From the NCBI GenBank assembly GCA_002633005.1, contig NMRA01000015.1, forward strand, positions 630,295 to 694,294: a stretch of DNA of 64,000 nt. The letters are read 5' to 3'. Each line of letters begins with the position of its first letter. Position 1 is the first letter of the stretch. The translations under genes and the position numbers were made by a program. The notes below the pieces were generated by a model. The model saw nothing but the letters and a program-made list of their open reading frames with translations. It was not told where the DNA came from and did no database searches. The DNA comes from Phoronis australis. Its lineage: Eukaryota > Phoronida > Phoronidae. Positions 27,930-40,773 of this stretch are shown piece after piece.

Positions 27930-28006
27930 ATGGGCGGTGCACCTTAATAGGGGGCTGGGGTCAGTGGACTATAGCCCCCCACCTTTTTCAGGGCTGCGCC
28001 GCCCAT
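27930..28006. repeat. Short palindromic element (GGGGCTATAGCCCC family)
   Basis: Inverted ends ATGGGCGGTGCACC and TGCGCCGCCCAT, with an inner ACTATAGCCCC, as in the 25.6-kb copies. Confidence 0.75.
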
Positions 28007-28201
28007 GAATTTTATTTGACTGAATCCAAAACGTCAAAATGACGTCGTACTAAACTGCCGTGTGACGCCAGGAAATGTGGAATCTGGGTCATATTGGTTT
28101 TTTTGTCAATAGTCACCATTTGCATTGATAAGAAATAAGGACACGCGCAGGCGAAACTATGCCTCAAAATTTAAACCGGATATTACGTTTACTGGGATTA
28201 A

Positions 28202-28206
28202 CCAAT
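28202..28206 (+). promoter_or_regulatory. CCAAT box upstream of the Y-box gene
   Basis: CCAAT lies 129 bp upstream of the start ATG at 28335. No convincing TATA box is seen. The match is short and may be chance. Confidence 0.3.
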
Positions 28207-28334
28207 AAGCGCACTCCTCTTCAGCGTTCATCATCGCGCCTGGCATGCGGCTTCAGCAGTGAGAACAAAAGCAAAACTGCGTGGTGTCCATTTTAAGATC
28301 GGACCTTTAAGATCTTTTTGTACCATCAAGAACC

Positions 28335-31300
28335 ATGTCTGACTCCGAAAAACAACAGGAGGAGACGTCCACTGTACCCGTGAAAAAAGTGATCGGTAAA
28401 TAATTCCTGTATTTTTGTTCATTTGACCTCAATAAGTTGTTGAACTTAAAAGAAAAAAGTCGGGACGTGCGTGCAAACGTGGATAATGGCTGGCGTTTTA
28501 TATCTGTTTCCTTTCTACATGAATTGGCAAATAATCACTTTGGGAGTGATTTGCATTATTAAATTGGTGCCCGTGAGAATAGTTATTGTATTTATTGAAT
28601 AATGTCCGTGAAACCATTGTCTTGTGTCTAAATGAAATAAAAAAGTAAAATCAAAATTAGCGACAAAAACATTTCACTTGCGACAACTTTTCAGTTTTCA
28701 CCTCATTTTGTGAGTGCCATAGGAGTTGTTCTGAAGATTTTCTGAAAAAGGTGACATGGTGTTTTAAGTCATATTTTTCCTGATCTTTCGACTGGTGTCG
28801 CTTAAGGCTAAGAGGTCAAGACGAAAATTTTAAAAGCAATAGATTAAGACCACTCTCTTGGACCTTGGCTAACACTACACACAGGCGTCCTCAGCTTCTG
28901 ATCGTCCCCAATAGTCAATACACTATATATACTACAAGGTATGACACTCCGGACTAGAAATTCCACGGGTGCTTCACTTCAGCCGTCCACAACAATGATA
29001 ATACTCAATGAATTTACACAAAACAGAGGTTCAACAAACCACGAAGGATTGTTCTTTCTCCCAATACCATTTACGGCGTCCTGCTCCACCGAGTTCGCCC
29101 GAAATTCACGGTCTAAGCACAAAAATCTTCCCAAAAAGCTCGTCCGAAGCAACTCCTTGGTCCCACGCGCAAGGTACGGAATTATCCGATGAGTTATGGA
29201 TGAACGGCAATTGCCGAGTAATCTATGCCGTGACTTTCCGTGATGAATCGGCAATTGTTGTACATCCGTAACTCATCGGATAATTCCATACTCTGTGCGT
29301 GGGACCAAGGAGTTGCTGCAGACGATTTTTTTGGGAAGATTTTTGTGCTTTGATTGTGAACTCGGTGGAGCGGGACACTGTAAATGGTATAGGGAGAAAG
29401 AGACAGAGCTATTACTCTTGGTTTGTGGAACCTCTGTTTTTTGTAATTTTATTGAGTTTTGTGTTTGCTATGGATGGCTGAAGTGAAGCACCCGTGGAAT
29501 TTCTAGTCCGGAGTGTCATACCTTGTAGTATTATATATAGTGTATTGGGGAGAATCAAAAGCTGAGGACACCTGTGACACTACAGTGTAGTTGGTTTACA
29601 CCAACATAGGCCTAAGCATAACACACATGACATACATGACACATTCGATAGCATGCTTCAGGATGTGACAGTACATTTGCTGAAGGTGGCACTGGTTGGT
29701 TATAGCTGATTTAGGAGGCCATGCAATCATTGAATGAATTACTCCTGCCCCTTAATGTTGGAGAATTATGACATTTAGATGGCGCTTGCTATTTGCCCTA
29801 GCTGCCATGTTCCTTTTGTCTCGAAGTCCATTGTTTAATTAGCAGTTACGATTATAGAAAATAACTCGCAAGCATTTCTTCATTGTTTATTGATGACGGC
29901 AAACTACGAATGATCGTAACCTGAAAGAACAGAGACAGGGGGTAAATACTAGGTCGCGGATAAATGAGGTGTGACTATAATATGTTAACAATGCTAGAGA
30001 CGTTGCATAGCTACTATAAATGAAGGAATCGTTTCGCTAATTAAATGAAAGCGCTCCGTGGAGCGACACTTGGCGAAATTAACAGAAAAGAAGACGATAG
30101 AGATGATGACGAATATGACGATGATGGTGGCGATGATGAACAATTCAAGTAATAATAACATTCACAAGACGAACGTAGAGACCAGACAGCAGAAAGTATA
30201 GGTTACAGTCTTGAGCGACACTTGGCGAAATTAATTGAAAAGACGACGGAGATGATGACGAATATGATGATGATGATGCTGCAGAACATCATAACATTCA
30301 TATGACGCACTTAGACGTCATAAATCAGTAATAGAAGCTGTACAAACATGAACGCAGTAAGAGCGCTCAACAAAGGAACAACGCTATCAGAAAATCTCAA
30401 ATAATTCAAAAGTAGACGTCCTAGCGAAAAATGAAAGATGTCATCTGAAAGCCCACTCAAAACTCTATCTATAATGATAGTGTCACGCACTTCCGTAAAT
30501 TTTTCGAAAAAAAGAAATTTTTGCATTTTTTTAGAAATTCAAAGTCAAATAACTCGAAAACGGAAAGTCTGAGAAAAAATTGTTACAATTCATTTGAAAG
30601 AGTATACCTTAGAGAAATCACATGCAAAAATTCACGTCATTTCCTCCTTCCGCCACATTCGTCATCTTGGATCCGATTATGACGAAAAACAATAGGCTTC
30701 CAGTACTTCCGGACCTACGTGTTATGTGAAAATTTCGTGATGATCGGACGAAAATTGCGACCTGTATCGTGCGAACAAAAAAACACGATGGAAGAGCAAC
30801 ATACTTGGCGAAATTTATTTCGCCAAGTAACAATGGACTTCGAGACAAAAGGAACATGGGGGCTAGGGCGAATAGCAAGCGCCATCTATATGTCATAATT
30901 CTCTACCCCTCAGTTTTGCACCCTAACTAACCAAATAAAGGTTAAATTGCTGTCATGAAAAATTATGCTTTTCCTTGAGTACATTAAATTAGTTCCCAGC
31001 GCTATAAATTGGCAAATCTATGGTCATTCTGCAGCTAAAGTTGTAGAGCGCTCTTACTGATCGGCTTTCAGCGCCATATAATAGAGCATCGCGTATTGGT
31101 CATTTTCAATCAACTGTTCACCCTTCCCCGAGGTTGTGTACCTGTCACAACAAATTATCGGAACTGATTTCTCTTATAAATTTTTAGTCCGTTAATACCA
31201 GCGGACCAAATTACAGAGCACGTTTTACATTGGCAAAGCTCTCGTCTCTTGAAAAGATGTTGCAAAAATGGCGCGTTTCTCTCTAGTGTACTGGAGCATT

Positions 31301-34300
31301 ATGCAACAAAATGTCATTTATTAGATTGTTTTTCACTTAAAAAATTACTAAACTCTATTTTGATGATTTCCACCAATCCTCGTTCTGTCACCTAACTTAC
31401 TTACTTTAAACTCTTGATGGAACTGTGCTCAACCGTCATCTTCAGTTGGTCTCCTATTGTCCTTAATGGTTTCGTCCCTAAACCAAGACCATCTCTAGTA
31501 GGCGGGACAACAGAGTTGATCAGGCTCTGCCTGACAGTTGTTGATGGTATTGCTGTTGGTGCTTCATCCAAATCCAACAAAATGCCTGTTCAGCTTCGGT
31601 GGCCACATCGCGTAGAAGAGCCTTCTTTCCTGTCGCAGAGACGCCTAGAGACCTCGCCGTAGCAGTGACCGAACTGGCCGGAAAACCATGGTAGCCAACC
31701 TCCACAGAAAAACTCCAACACCTCTAGCTGTTAACGTGGCAGTCACTCTTCAGATCTGTATGCTTGAGGTTCTCATGTGCCTCTTCTACCCTACTCTCCC
31801 ACGAAATGGTGAGATCGATCAGGATGATCTGGTGGGAACTCTCCGAATAAAGACCCAAGTCAGGGCACTGGGTAGTCTGGACAATGTGCTGTGGGAAGGA
31901 TGACTGGTGACCGGCAAGATCAACCCATATTTTCCAGTCGTCGGCTGTGTGAAGGATGCCTTTTTGGACTTACTTGCCTCATCACCACTTTTCTGAAACT
32001 GATGAATTCGATCCGGTGGCTTCTCGACTTTGGTTTACTCTTGACTTCATCGACCAACACCTTTGCGAAAACTTTCAGTACCTAGTTGTGTTGGTAGGTG
32101 TACTTTCCTGATCCCAGTGACGCACTGCAAGATGACAGAATGTGTTCTAAAGAACATCAGTGTCCACACTGAATACAGCTCGGGTTGTCAGTAAGACCCC
32201 AAATGTGACCCACCACCACAAAATGAGTCTTAAGTTGGGATTTGTCATTTTTTTAATTGTTATTTTTTCTGAACATACAGTGTTTTCTGATCATTTTGAG
32301 GTATGAAACATGTCCTTATCTTCACAAATGACCGAGTTATTGCCAATTCTAGTCGGGGAAATCGAAAATTTAGAGCTTTCAAAAGTCAAGGAAAATGGCC
32401 GACAAAAAGTGCTGATAGTGTCTTTAAAATTTCCATAGCAACCTGCAGTTGAATGCTACATTTCAGACTTATTAGTATACACAACAAAATAAACAAATAA
32501 AACTAAGGGCTGTTCCAGCAAAATCTGTATGGGAGGGGGGGAAGGCACTTTTATTTCGTACCCACCACCCCTATTTTTCATTTATTTCTCCAACCCATGA
32601 CCCATAATTTTTTAATTATTTTTAATAGGTTAAAATATAAAATCCAACACTTGCAAACAAATTGCCTCCAGGATGACCTGTTAAGATCTTAGATGATTGA
32701 CAGACAAGAACTAGTTGTCTTGTCCAATATTGTCAAAAACTAAAGTAGCCTGTGAGCAATACTTTTGGCAGCCACCAGGTGTCTCTGTTCACCATGTGTC
32801 TATAATTTCAATGAACATTTTTTTAATTATAAGGATCTATGAATCTCAAACTGTCTCCACGAACTCTTTTATACTTCTATGTCAAGTGAATATTGGAACT
32901 TGTTTATCTTACTCCTCATACTTTTTATTTAAAAATCATCAGTTTTCTTATATGTGTTAACACCAGTTTAATGTTGCAAAACTTTTCAATTCAATAGGAC
33001 TGCAGACAAACAGTTGGCTCAAATCAAGTTGCCCATGACTTGAGTAATGGCTTAGTGAACATATTGCACTCTGTTCACTGGCAATATGGGCTTTTTTGAA
33101 TTGGGATAAGTTAGGATATATGCCAATTGCATTTTTTTTGAGTTTTGATGGCTGAAGTAACCAACCTGTCAACATTAACAGGTCAAAAAATACCACCCAT
33201 TTTTAATGCATTACTTCTTACAGGAACGATCACCACCCATGAATTTTTATTTCTACTGCCGTCCCCCCCCTCCCACACGGATTTTACTGGAACAGCCCTA
33301 ATCAAAAATTAGAAAGAATATAGACCTTATTATGTAATCTCAGCCAAAAAGAAGTGATATTCATGTTGGGTTGCTGCAACTCGGTCAATAAATTTCCCAG
33401 CTAATGTATACAGGGTCAGTCCACTTGTGGTAGGAGGGGTTACCCCAAGTAAAACAAGTAGTTAAAGTGTATCGAGTTGGAAGGAATTAAACACACCGAC
33501 AACCTCCTCAGGTGTTCCTCTATGCACAAAAGGTATAACAAAGTGAGTTTGATGGTTTAGTCGGTGCGAGGCATAATTCGCCGAAAAGCTTCCGGCGTAC
33601 AGAGCGCCTATAGCCTCTGCATCGCCTCTGGTTCGAGCCAACAGAGGCGATGGTCATTGCCTACCTCACTGTGAGCCTTCAGAGGCTTCCTAGTATTCAT
33701 TACAATGTGTGAGTCCAAACTTGAAAGGTTCCTATTGACAGTGGGCGTCCAAATGATACATTGGGTGTCCTTGCCAGGGCTCCAGATTAGGGCGTCCATT
33801 TGGACCTACGCTGCATAAAGGCCTGACTGCAAGTCTTCAACTCTCAGTCTTTTTATCCCTTGTGCTTTAATCCAGAGAGCTTTCAGTTTTGTGCCTTGAG
33901 GACTGGGCTTATGAAGTGACCCATATTTGTCACAGTTGACCCACATTTGTTGCAATTGGGAGCTTAAGATTTATTAAAAAATAACATTTGCTGACCTCAA
34001 TTGAGGAATGATAGATATTTTAAATTTTATATGGAGGAAAACATTTGCTACACAATCGATACAATTTGAATCTAAATTGGTAAAATCAACTGGAAGTTTT
34101 GTTATTCACCTGTCGAGTTGAATGTACTTGATTTATTCAACAAAAATCCTAAGGATGTCTATTGTTGGTAGACTGTTGATTGTGTCAGTGAGTACCTTGT
34201 CTACTATTTCCAGTTATGTGTGTTTTGTTTTAGCCACGAAGGTGACAGGGACTGTAAAATGGTTCAACGTCAAGAATGGATATGGATTTATTAATAGGTA

Positions 34301-37300
34301 ACTATACAAAATCATCTTGCTTGATGTAAATGTTGTTAAGAAGGAAGAGGTACATTCTAATAATCCCAGAACTGAATGAAAAGCGACTAAGATATGGTTG
34401 AGTAATAAATATGCTTACACTGTGCTGTCAGCTCTGTCTGGACTGCTCAGGCTGCTGGTCATCTGGACCTGATTGCGTGAATGCTAGATAGCAACAATGA
34501 CATTGCATTAGCACATGTCACATTGATATTGTGGAACTATGGTTTTGACACTGGGCATCAATCTAACTTATCAAGTGGACAAGTTGTGAAGTTTTGTGCA
34601 ATCACCTCTGGTATCCATCTCTATTATCTGTCAACTTGGTGTGAAAGAAAATGGGCAAAGTGTTCCCTATCAAGAAAAATAGATTGTGGTAAGTCTTCAC
34701 CTGTGCAACACCCAGTATGGTGGACATGTCAAATTTATTGTGAAATTAAAGTGAAGATAAATAATATTTTAAAATGTTATTAGCTTGGTTTGTGTGAATG
34801 TAGACGTCATAATGCAACATTTGGTACTGTTTACATTATTTAAAGCATGGTAACTAATGCTTTGAACAATAGAAAAGTGACAGGTTTTTTAATTGTGTAC
34901 GAAGTGACAGGTTCCCCAATGTGATAGGTCCAATGAGGTTAAAATAGTCGCACAGTTATGTCCTGTTCATATGATGGTTGAAAAGTTAACAGCTTTGCTG
35001 GTGTTTTGGATGGAGCAGTGCAATTTATGTGAGTGGCTAACATTTTTTTTTGCTAGTCAAATGGCGTAATCACAAATGTTTGTTTTTTTGCAGAGACGAT
35101 ACCAAGGAAGATGTGTTTGTTCATCAGGTAAGCCAACATACACCACTTTCAACGTCTGAATTGGTTTAGTGGAGATTTGAGCTCTAGGACGTCAATGAGA
35201 GCATTTGTGGTTAGGGAAGTGTACCTTGTTGGATAAGCTGTTAAGACGCTTTAGTAGATATGTGCCCACCTTCATCTCACAGTTCAGATCACCTGTCATT
35301 GTGAAAGTGGACTCAAGTTGTTGCTTGATTAAATTCAAGGTGACTTGAGGGCTGGCTTCAGTGACTTAAGGAATGGCTTCAGTGACTTAAGGAATGGCTT
35401 CAGTGACTTGAGGACCGGCTTCAGTGACTTGAGGGCCGGCTTCATTGACTTGAGGACCGGCTTCAGTGACTTGAGGGCCGGCTTCAGTGACTTGAGGGCC
35501 GGCTTCAGTGACTTGAGGGCCGGCTTTAGTGACTTGAGGGCTGGCTTCAGTGACTTGAGGGCTGGCTTCAGTGACTTGAGGGATGGCTTCAAAAGTCAAG
35601 GAACTATCTCCGAAACGCCTTGACGTATGTTCATGAAATTTTGTACATGTGTTCCTTCCGTGGATGGGACGGCATGAGCAAAGTTTCGGACGGATCGGAC
35701 TACCGGTGTGCCCCCTAGTGGAAATTTTATTTTTTTACACATCTGTATCTTCAAGAGTCCTGAATGGGAGGTGGGGGGGGGNGGAGGGGGAGAGAGAGAG
35801 AGAGAAACACTTTTATTTACATTAAATTATGATAATACAATGATTAAAAAAAATTCGATTTCAATTAGGAGGCCTTCTAAAGGTTATTGACCGCTAATAA
35901 GAAGGTCCCCTGTACAAAATAAATGGAAATGCAAAAATCAGTAGGAATAGGTGAGGAAGTCATATACATGTATATAACATACTTAAGAAAACAAAGTAAA
36001 TTGGCGCTGAAAATGACCGACACACCAGGAACCAAGAAGTGGACTGGCACAGCTCGGGAGATTTTGGGAGTACTGTTACATATGAAGCAATTGGAAATGT
36101 TACAAACTGGATCGTATTTGCTAATAATAAAATTAGTTAATAACCTGGAGAATGCTTGCAAAGAATGTGTTTGTATTATATTTAGAGCAGACTGGTATTT
36201 CGTTGTTGTTTAGTAGTCGAGGAATTTCAAATTTAATACAATGCTCTTGATGACAATTTGTTGGACTGAGGAATTAAAAATTTTGGGTTGTATTTTCGGA
36301 ATAGCAGCTGAGTATTGATTCAGGTATGTAGGAGCATGATATTATTTAAACAAAACTTCATTACAGTATTCATATTCACTAGACTGACACAGTCGGGCAT
36401 TCAAAAGAAACATCACTTTATTTATGTTGGTGTTGTTGCCTAAAGCTGGCATTAAATAGAAAGAACGTAGTTGTGACAGCATCATTTTGGGTAGTAAAGG
36501 TCATTTAAGTGAAGTGTTAAGCTAGCACCATGCCTGGATTCTTCACTTACCAACAGTTGTTAGTATAGGACAGAAATAGAGTTGAGCACCCAACGGGCAC
36601 GCAAAGGGAGGTAGCTGTGGTTGTGGGTGTGGTTTTCACCCCTCCATTGGGTGGTTTGGGGCATATACCTAAAATTTTTGAAATTAACTCTGCACTTTAT
36701 TTTGCTAATTTCAATGTTATAAAGTGTAAGGGAGAGTGGGATTTACACAGTACACAGCATGGCATTAAATCTGTAAGCATTTGGTGGCCATTCAAGAGGG
36801 GTGGACAAGAGGATAGGGTAATTCAGCTAGGGCCTAACCCCAAAGTCAGCTGGTGAAGTAAAAAGAGGATGTGGCACCCTGTCAAAACACCCCACGGAGG
36901 CACCTGCTCGCACATGTTACAGCGTGTATTAACTGATGAGAAATGGGCAAGTTCTCACTTACTTTCATGTGTACGGAATATCCTGTTGAAGCTCTGCTCA
37001 AATTGTGTGTAACTGCTAATAGCTATACATTCTAAATTGTCACCTTTCAGACCGCCATTATTAAGAACAACCCCAAGAAACACTTGAGGAGTGTTGGCGA
37101 TGGTGAACAAGTAGAGTTCGATGTGGTTGAAGGTGCAAAGGTGGGTTTGTGGGTGTGTTGTGTAAAGCCATGGCCTTAATTTAAGGGTGAATTTATCTTT
37201 GGACCGTTGCTGAAAATGCATTATTTTGCCATGGCCTAACTTTGCACCATGTACTTAATTGTTTTCTTTTGTTTCATTATTTGTTGAATTATATTTTTCA

Positions 37301-40300
37301 TTTCATGAGTGGTCGTTGTCAATCAACATTTTATTAATTATGGCAGGTGCTATCATTGTGGTCATGACTAATTGGCAGAAATTACAAGATAAGTAACGAC
37401 TTGCTTTCTATCCAAAAAAGTGTTTGAGTTTGACATCATGCATTTTTAAATGTTGCCAGAAAACACTATGTTTTGCTTATGTGTTCATTGGCTTTGTGGA
37501 TCTGTTTTGTGAAAAGTGACTTTAAGACAGAAAGTTGGCCTGATGCTCCCTTGATGCAGAATTGCCATAATTCTCACGCTCCTGTTTCCAGGGTAACGAA
37601 GCATCCAACGTGACTGGACCCGATGGTGAGCACGTACAGGGTAGTAAGTACGCGGCTGACCGCCGACCTTACAGGCGTGGTTACTACAACCGCAGACGAA
37701 GACCTCGCAAGGTGAGCCAGCTCTGTTATTATGCGCCCACATATTTAAATGTGGTCGCATATTGCCGTCATCTCTGTCTGGGCGTCCGGCTTCCGCAGCT
37801 GTATCTCCTAAACCCCTTGCAGAATTGTATTGAAATTTGGCAAGTGTGTTCCTATGGGGTTGACGACAGAGGGCGATGAGTTTCGGACCGACCTGAATAC
37901 CACTTTGCTCCCTAGTAGCAATTTTAATTTTTTGCGTCTGCCTCTGCATTTTCAAAGGTCCTCAACCGATTTTCGTGAAATTTAGTACATAGGCATCTAT
38001 TGTTGAGTTGAGGCTATCCTCTTGTTTTCGAATGGATTTGAGGCATTTTGCGCCATCTAGTGGCCATTTTTTACTGTTTTCAAGTTATTTTTTGGCGTCC
38101 GCCCCTCTAACAACCAAACCACTTTAAGGATGATTGTGAAAATTGGCATGTATGTTCTTACTATGAGGAAGACCGCTGACGATGATTTTTCGATGACTTC
38201 GACTACTGTGGCGCCTCCTAGTGGCAGTTTTGTTTGTTTTTGCGCCCATGGCTGTATCTCCTAAACGTTCTACAGGATTTTTATTAAATTTAGCAAATAC
38301 ATTTATATGAAGGCGACAACGGACGACGACTTTGGGACAAATCGGTGCACTGGTGTGCCCCCTAGGTGCAGTTTTAGTTTTTACTTTTACCTCTGTATCT
38401 TCAAAGGTCCTCAACGGAATTCCATAAAATTTGGCACATAGACATCTATTAGTGAGATGACACTATCCGCCTGTTTTCGGATGGACTGTAGTTTGAGCCA
38501 CCTGGTGGCCATTTTTGTTGTTTTCAAGTATGTTTTTGGTGTCCGTCCCTCTGTCAACCAAACCACTCTAAGGATGATTGTGAAAGTTGGCATGTATGTT
38601 CTTTCTATGAAAGGGATGGTTGACGATGATTTTCCGATAACTTCGAGTACTGTTGTGCCACCTAGTGGCGGTTTTGTTTTTTTGCACCCATGCCTGTATC
38701 TCCTAAGCCCTCTGCAGGATCTTTATTAAATTTAGCACTTGTATTTATATGAGGTTAACAAGAGAAGGCGACAACTTTGAGACGGAACCGACGAACACTG
38801 TGCCCCCCTAGTATCAATTTCATTTTTTTCGTTTTCCTCTGTTTCTCTGAAGGCAAAATCTGATTTTTTTCTGTGGAAATGTGGAGGGAACAAGAGAAAG
38901 AAGCGGAAATCCATGTTTCCGAGGAAAATTCCAAGCCTTGACACTGAAAGCTTTCACATATTGCTTTTGTTTATATTTGAAAATAAAATTTCCGATTCAA
39001 CATTATACTACATAAATTTTTCTTCGTAGAATTTCTTGTGGAACATGTAGGAACAGTTTGGTTTGTGTGTATCAATCCACGTGTCTTTTCTCCACTCACT
39101 GCTGTTGCCACGTGTTCATCTTCCAATCCTATTAGCTTCCTTAGTTTGGAGTGTGTTGTTTCATCACAGGACATGGATAAGGATGGCGAGGATACTGGCG
39201 AGGGTGAGGGTGAGGATGGGCCGGATGGGAAAGATCAGTCCCGCCGCCGGCCATACCGTCGCAGGTACTGGCGTCGCCGACCCCGTGGCCCACCTAAGGG
39301 CGATCAAGATGGTGAGGGTGGCAGTGCTGGAGAGGTAAGCTAACACGAATCGGAATGAAAATATTCGTCTCGTAATGGAAGTTTTTGGCCTGGAATCGTG
39401 TACCGTTGCATCCTCTCTCTGCAGTAATTATATACTTGTGCTTGCTGCCAGATTATTACAACCCTAAATGTTGCTCAATGTATGAACTGTCATCTGACCA
39501 ATACAGTACAAGACAACCCTCTCGTGGTGACTGGCAACAACAATGACTGGTAATAACTCTCATTGTTGCTAAATTCTAAAGTTACAAATGGCTTAGTCAC
39601 CTAACTAATTTACCTGCAAGTTTTTTTTTCTTGGTCATGAGGGGGATCTGCTGTACTTGACCATGAATTTGGCTTCTGCGTAGCTACCGTGACGGCAATT
39701 TTTTTGTCTAAATACTAATGGAGTGTACTGTATTTGTCCTAATATGCATTGTTTGATTGGCCGTTGTCATTGATCAGGACAACTCCGAGAAGGAGGGTGG
39801 TGACCAGAAGCCAGGTCCTCGTCGCCGTCAGTTCCGTCGGTATCGCCGGGGCCCTCGTAACCAGGATCGGGGTGAGAATCAAGAGAATGAGGACCAGAGC
39901 AATGAGGACGGTGATGGTCAACGTCCCCGCCGCCGGTTTCGTCGTCGTCGTGGCCCTTACCGTGGTGGCTTCAAGAACGTCAGCAGTGGAGATGAGGTGG
40001 GTTGAGTTTTCAAAAATGGGTCCTTACCGGCTTTGTGTGGGGTTTTCAGTAAAACATAAAATTCAGATCAACCAGATTGAGAGCGTTTTTTTCGAATAAA
40101 GCAAAATCCTGTTTATGAAGTGCGGAATGCTTGAACTAGAACATGCATATCCTGGTTGAGTGAAGATCTGACTCATGCCATTGGGCTTATGTGAGTTTTA
40201 GTGCAGTTGTAAAATAATTGATGGTAAAAAATAACACTCGTCAAGTCATACAAGCATAGAAATTCGAGTATAAAACCGTTTAGAATTTTGTTGTTAAGTC

Positions 40301-40773
40301 GTGCTTCCGTACCTGTTATTCTTTGCGAGCCACAACGTTTACCCAACATTAGAATTTCAGTTTCGCGTCACATACATATGATAGCGTTTTTTATTTATAC
40401 CTCAGTGCTAAATGTAATTTCACATAGAAATGGCTGCATTGAGATTATGAGGATGATCCCTTATCACACGAACACTCACATGCTGATGAACTATTCATGT
40501 GTCAAAATGTGGAACCTTTATGTATTAGAACATGTGGAGAATGCCAAGTCACCCACTGTCATGTTTATGCATTAGCACATGTGGAGAATGCCAAGTCACC
40601 CACTATCATGTTTATGTAGAAGTAGGGAGGAAGTGACCTTTAAATGAGTCAACTACGTCATGTAATCAACTTAAAATAAAGTTGGATCTTTTTCAATGTA
40701 GGGCAAAGTGAACGGAGAAGCTGATTCAGCCCCTGTAGAGAACTCGAGTGAGCAGACACAGACATCTGTGTAG
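28335..40773 (+). CDS. YBX1: Y-box protein with cold-shock domain (YBX1 type), complete, eight coding exons
   Basis: Coding exons are 28335-28395, 34234-34297, 35094-35127, 37051-37140, 37592-37711, 39170-39334, 39778-39996 and 40702-40773. Together they make 825 bp, 274 residues. All introns are GT-AG and the phases join. Residues 21-85 or so form the cold-shock domain, with [17 protein letters not shown] (RNP1-type NGYGFI) and EDVFVHQ (RNP2-type), ending near EGAKG. The tail alternates arginine/aromatic basic blocks ([38 protein letters not shown]) with acidic Glu/Asp/Gly blocks, the usual Y-box protein design. The family binds mRNA and single-stranded or CCAAT-type DNA in cytoplasm and nucleus, controlling translation, mRNA stability and some transcription. 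The start ATG is preceded by AACC and followed by SDSEKQQEE. Intron 1 (5.8 kb) and intron 5 carry many repeats. The symbol is given by family; the exact paralogue is not proven. Confidence 0.95.
28880..29576. mobile_element. Foldback element with long inverted arms in Y-box intron 1
   Basis: Two arms of roughly 340 bp are inverted copies of one another around a centre near 29230. The ends are CACAGGCGTCCTCAGCTT and, reverse complemented, CACAGGTGTCCTCAGCTT. An exact 8-bp duplication ACACTACA flanks it (28872-28879 and 29577-29584), a length typical of hAT insertions. There is no coding capacity. The transcript could form a long hairpin. Confidence 0.85.
29761..30903. mobile_element. Element with 75-bp terminal inverted repeats in Y-box intron 1
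   Basis: The 75-bp ends (29761-29835 and 30829-30903) match inverted at 71 positions and begin GAGAATTATGACAT. The inside contains an imperfect duplication starting GAGCGACACTTGGCGAAATT at 30061 and 30213, and GAT-rich stretches. No transposase frame or clear target duplication is seen. Confidence 0.75.
30904..32505. other. Y-box intron 1, nothing recognised
   Basis: Open frames of up to 82 codons occur at 31414-31903, but no domain is recognisable. Confidence 0.35.
32506..33299. mobile_element. Inverted-repeat element with AGGGCTGTTCCAG ends, copy 1
   Basis: The left end is AGGGCTGTTCCAGCAAAATC. The right end, reverse complemented, is AGGGCTGTTCCAGTAAAATC. Both are followed by a G-run. Much of the interior recurs in opposite orientation at 46190-47514. 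No target duplication was resolved and there is no coding capacity. Confidence 0.75.
33615..33665. repeat. Diverged relative of the 52.3-kb hairpin sequence
   Basis: The words GCATCGCCTCTGGTTCGAGC and AACAGAGGCGATGGTCATTG (then CCT) correspond to the perfect hairpin at 52309-52360. Confidence 0.55.
35341..35592 (+). repeat. 21-bp minisatellite, 12 copies, in Y-box intron 3
   Basis: The unit is close to GACTTGAGGGCCGGCTTCAG plus T. Because 21 is a multiple of three, long open frames appear on both strands. They are by-products, not genes. Confidence 0.95.
35600..35766 (+). repeat. Fragment of the complex dispersed repeat
   Basis: It matches the first monomer of the family (GTTCATGAAATTTTGTACAT; TGCCCCCTAGTGGAAATTTT) and ends in a G-run with one ambiguous base (35782) and a GA microsatellite. 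Confidence 0.8.
35783..37050. other. Y-box intron 3, possible repeat debris
   Basis: A GA run (35790-35806) is followed by AT-rich sequence that may be the 3' end of an unidentified element. No supported gene. Confidence 0.35.
37733..38845 (+). repeat. Complex dispersed repeat, copy 3, in Y-box intron 5
   Basis: The copy starts with the palindromic end TGCGCCCACATATTTAAATG then TGGTCGCATA. CTCF-like cores lie near 37908, 38053, 38211, 38357, 38497, 38656 and 38803, with spacings of 145, 158, 146, 140, 159 and 147 bp. It is truncated at its 3' end relative to copy 2. Confidence 0.85.
40531..40617 (+). repeat. Tandem duplication, about 46-bp unit, in Y-box intron 7
   Basis: CATGTGGAGAATGCCAAGTC and the bases after it occur twice in a row with one or two differences. 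Confidence 0.8.

Noticed and set aside
35335-35623. Open frames of 85-92 residues on both strands with heptapeptide repeats
   Set aside because: They are translations of the 21-bp minisatellite in a Y-box intron; no start context or domain.
39063-39338. 91-residue plus-strand frame over Y-box exon 6
   Set aside because: Out-of-frame reading of the Arg/Gly-rich exon.
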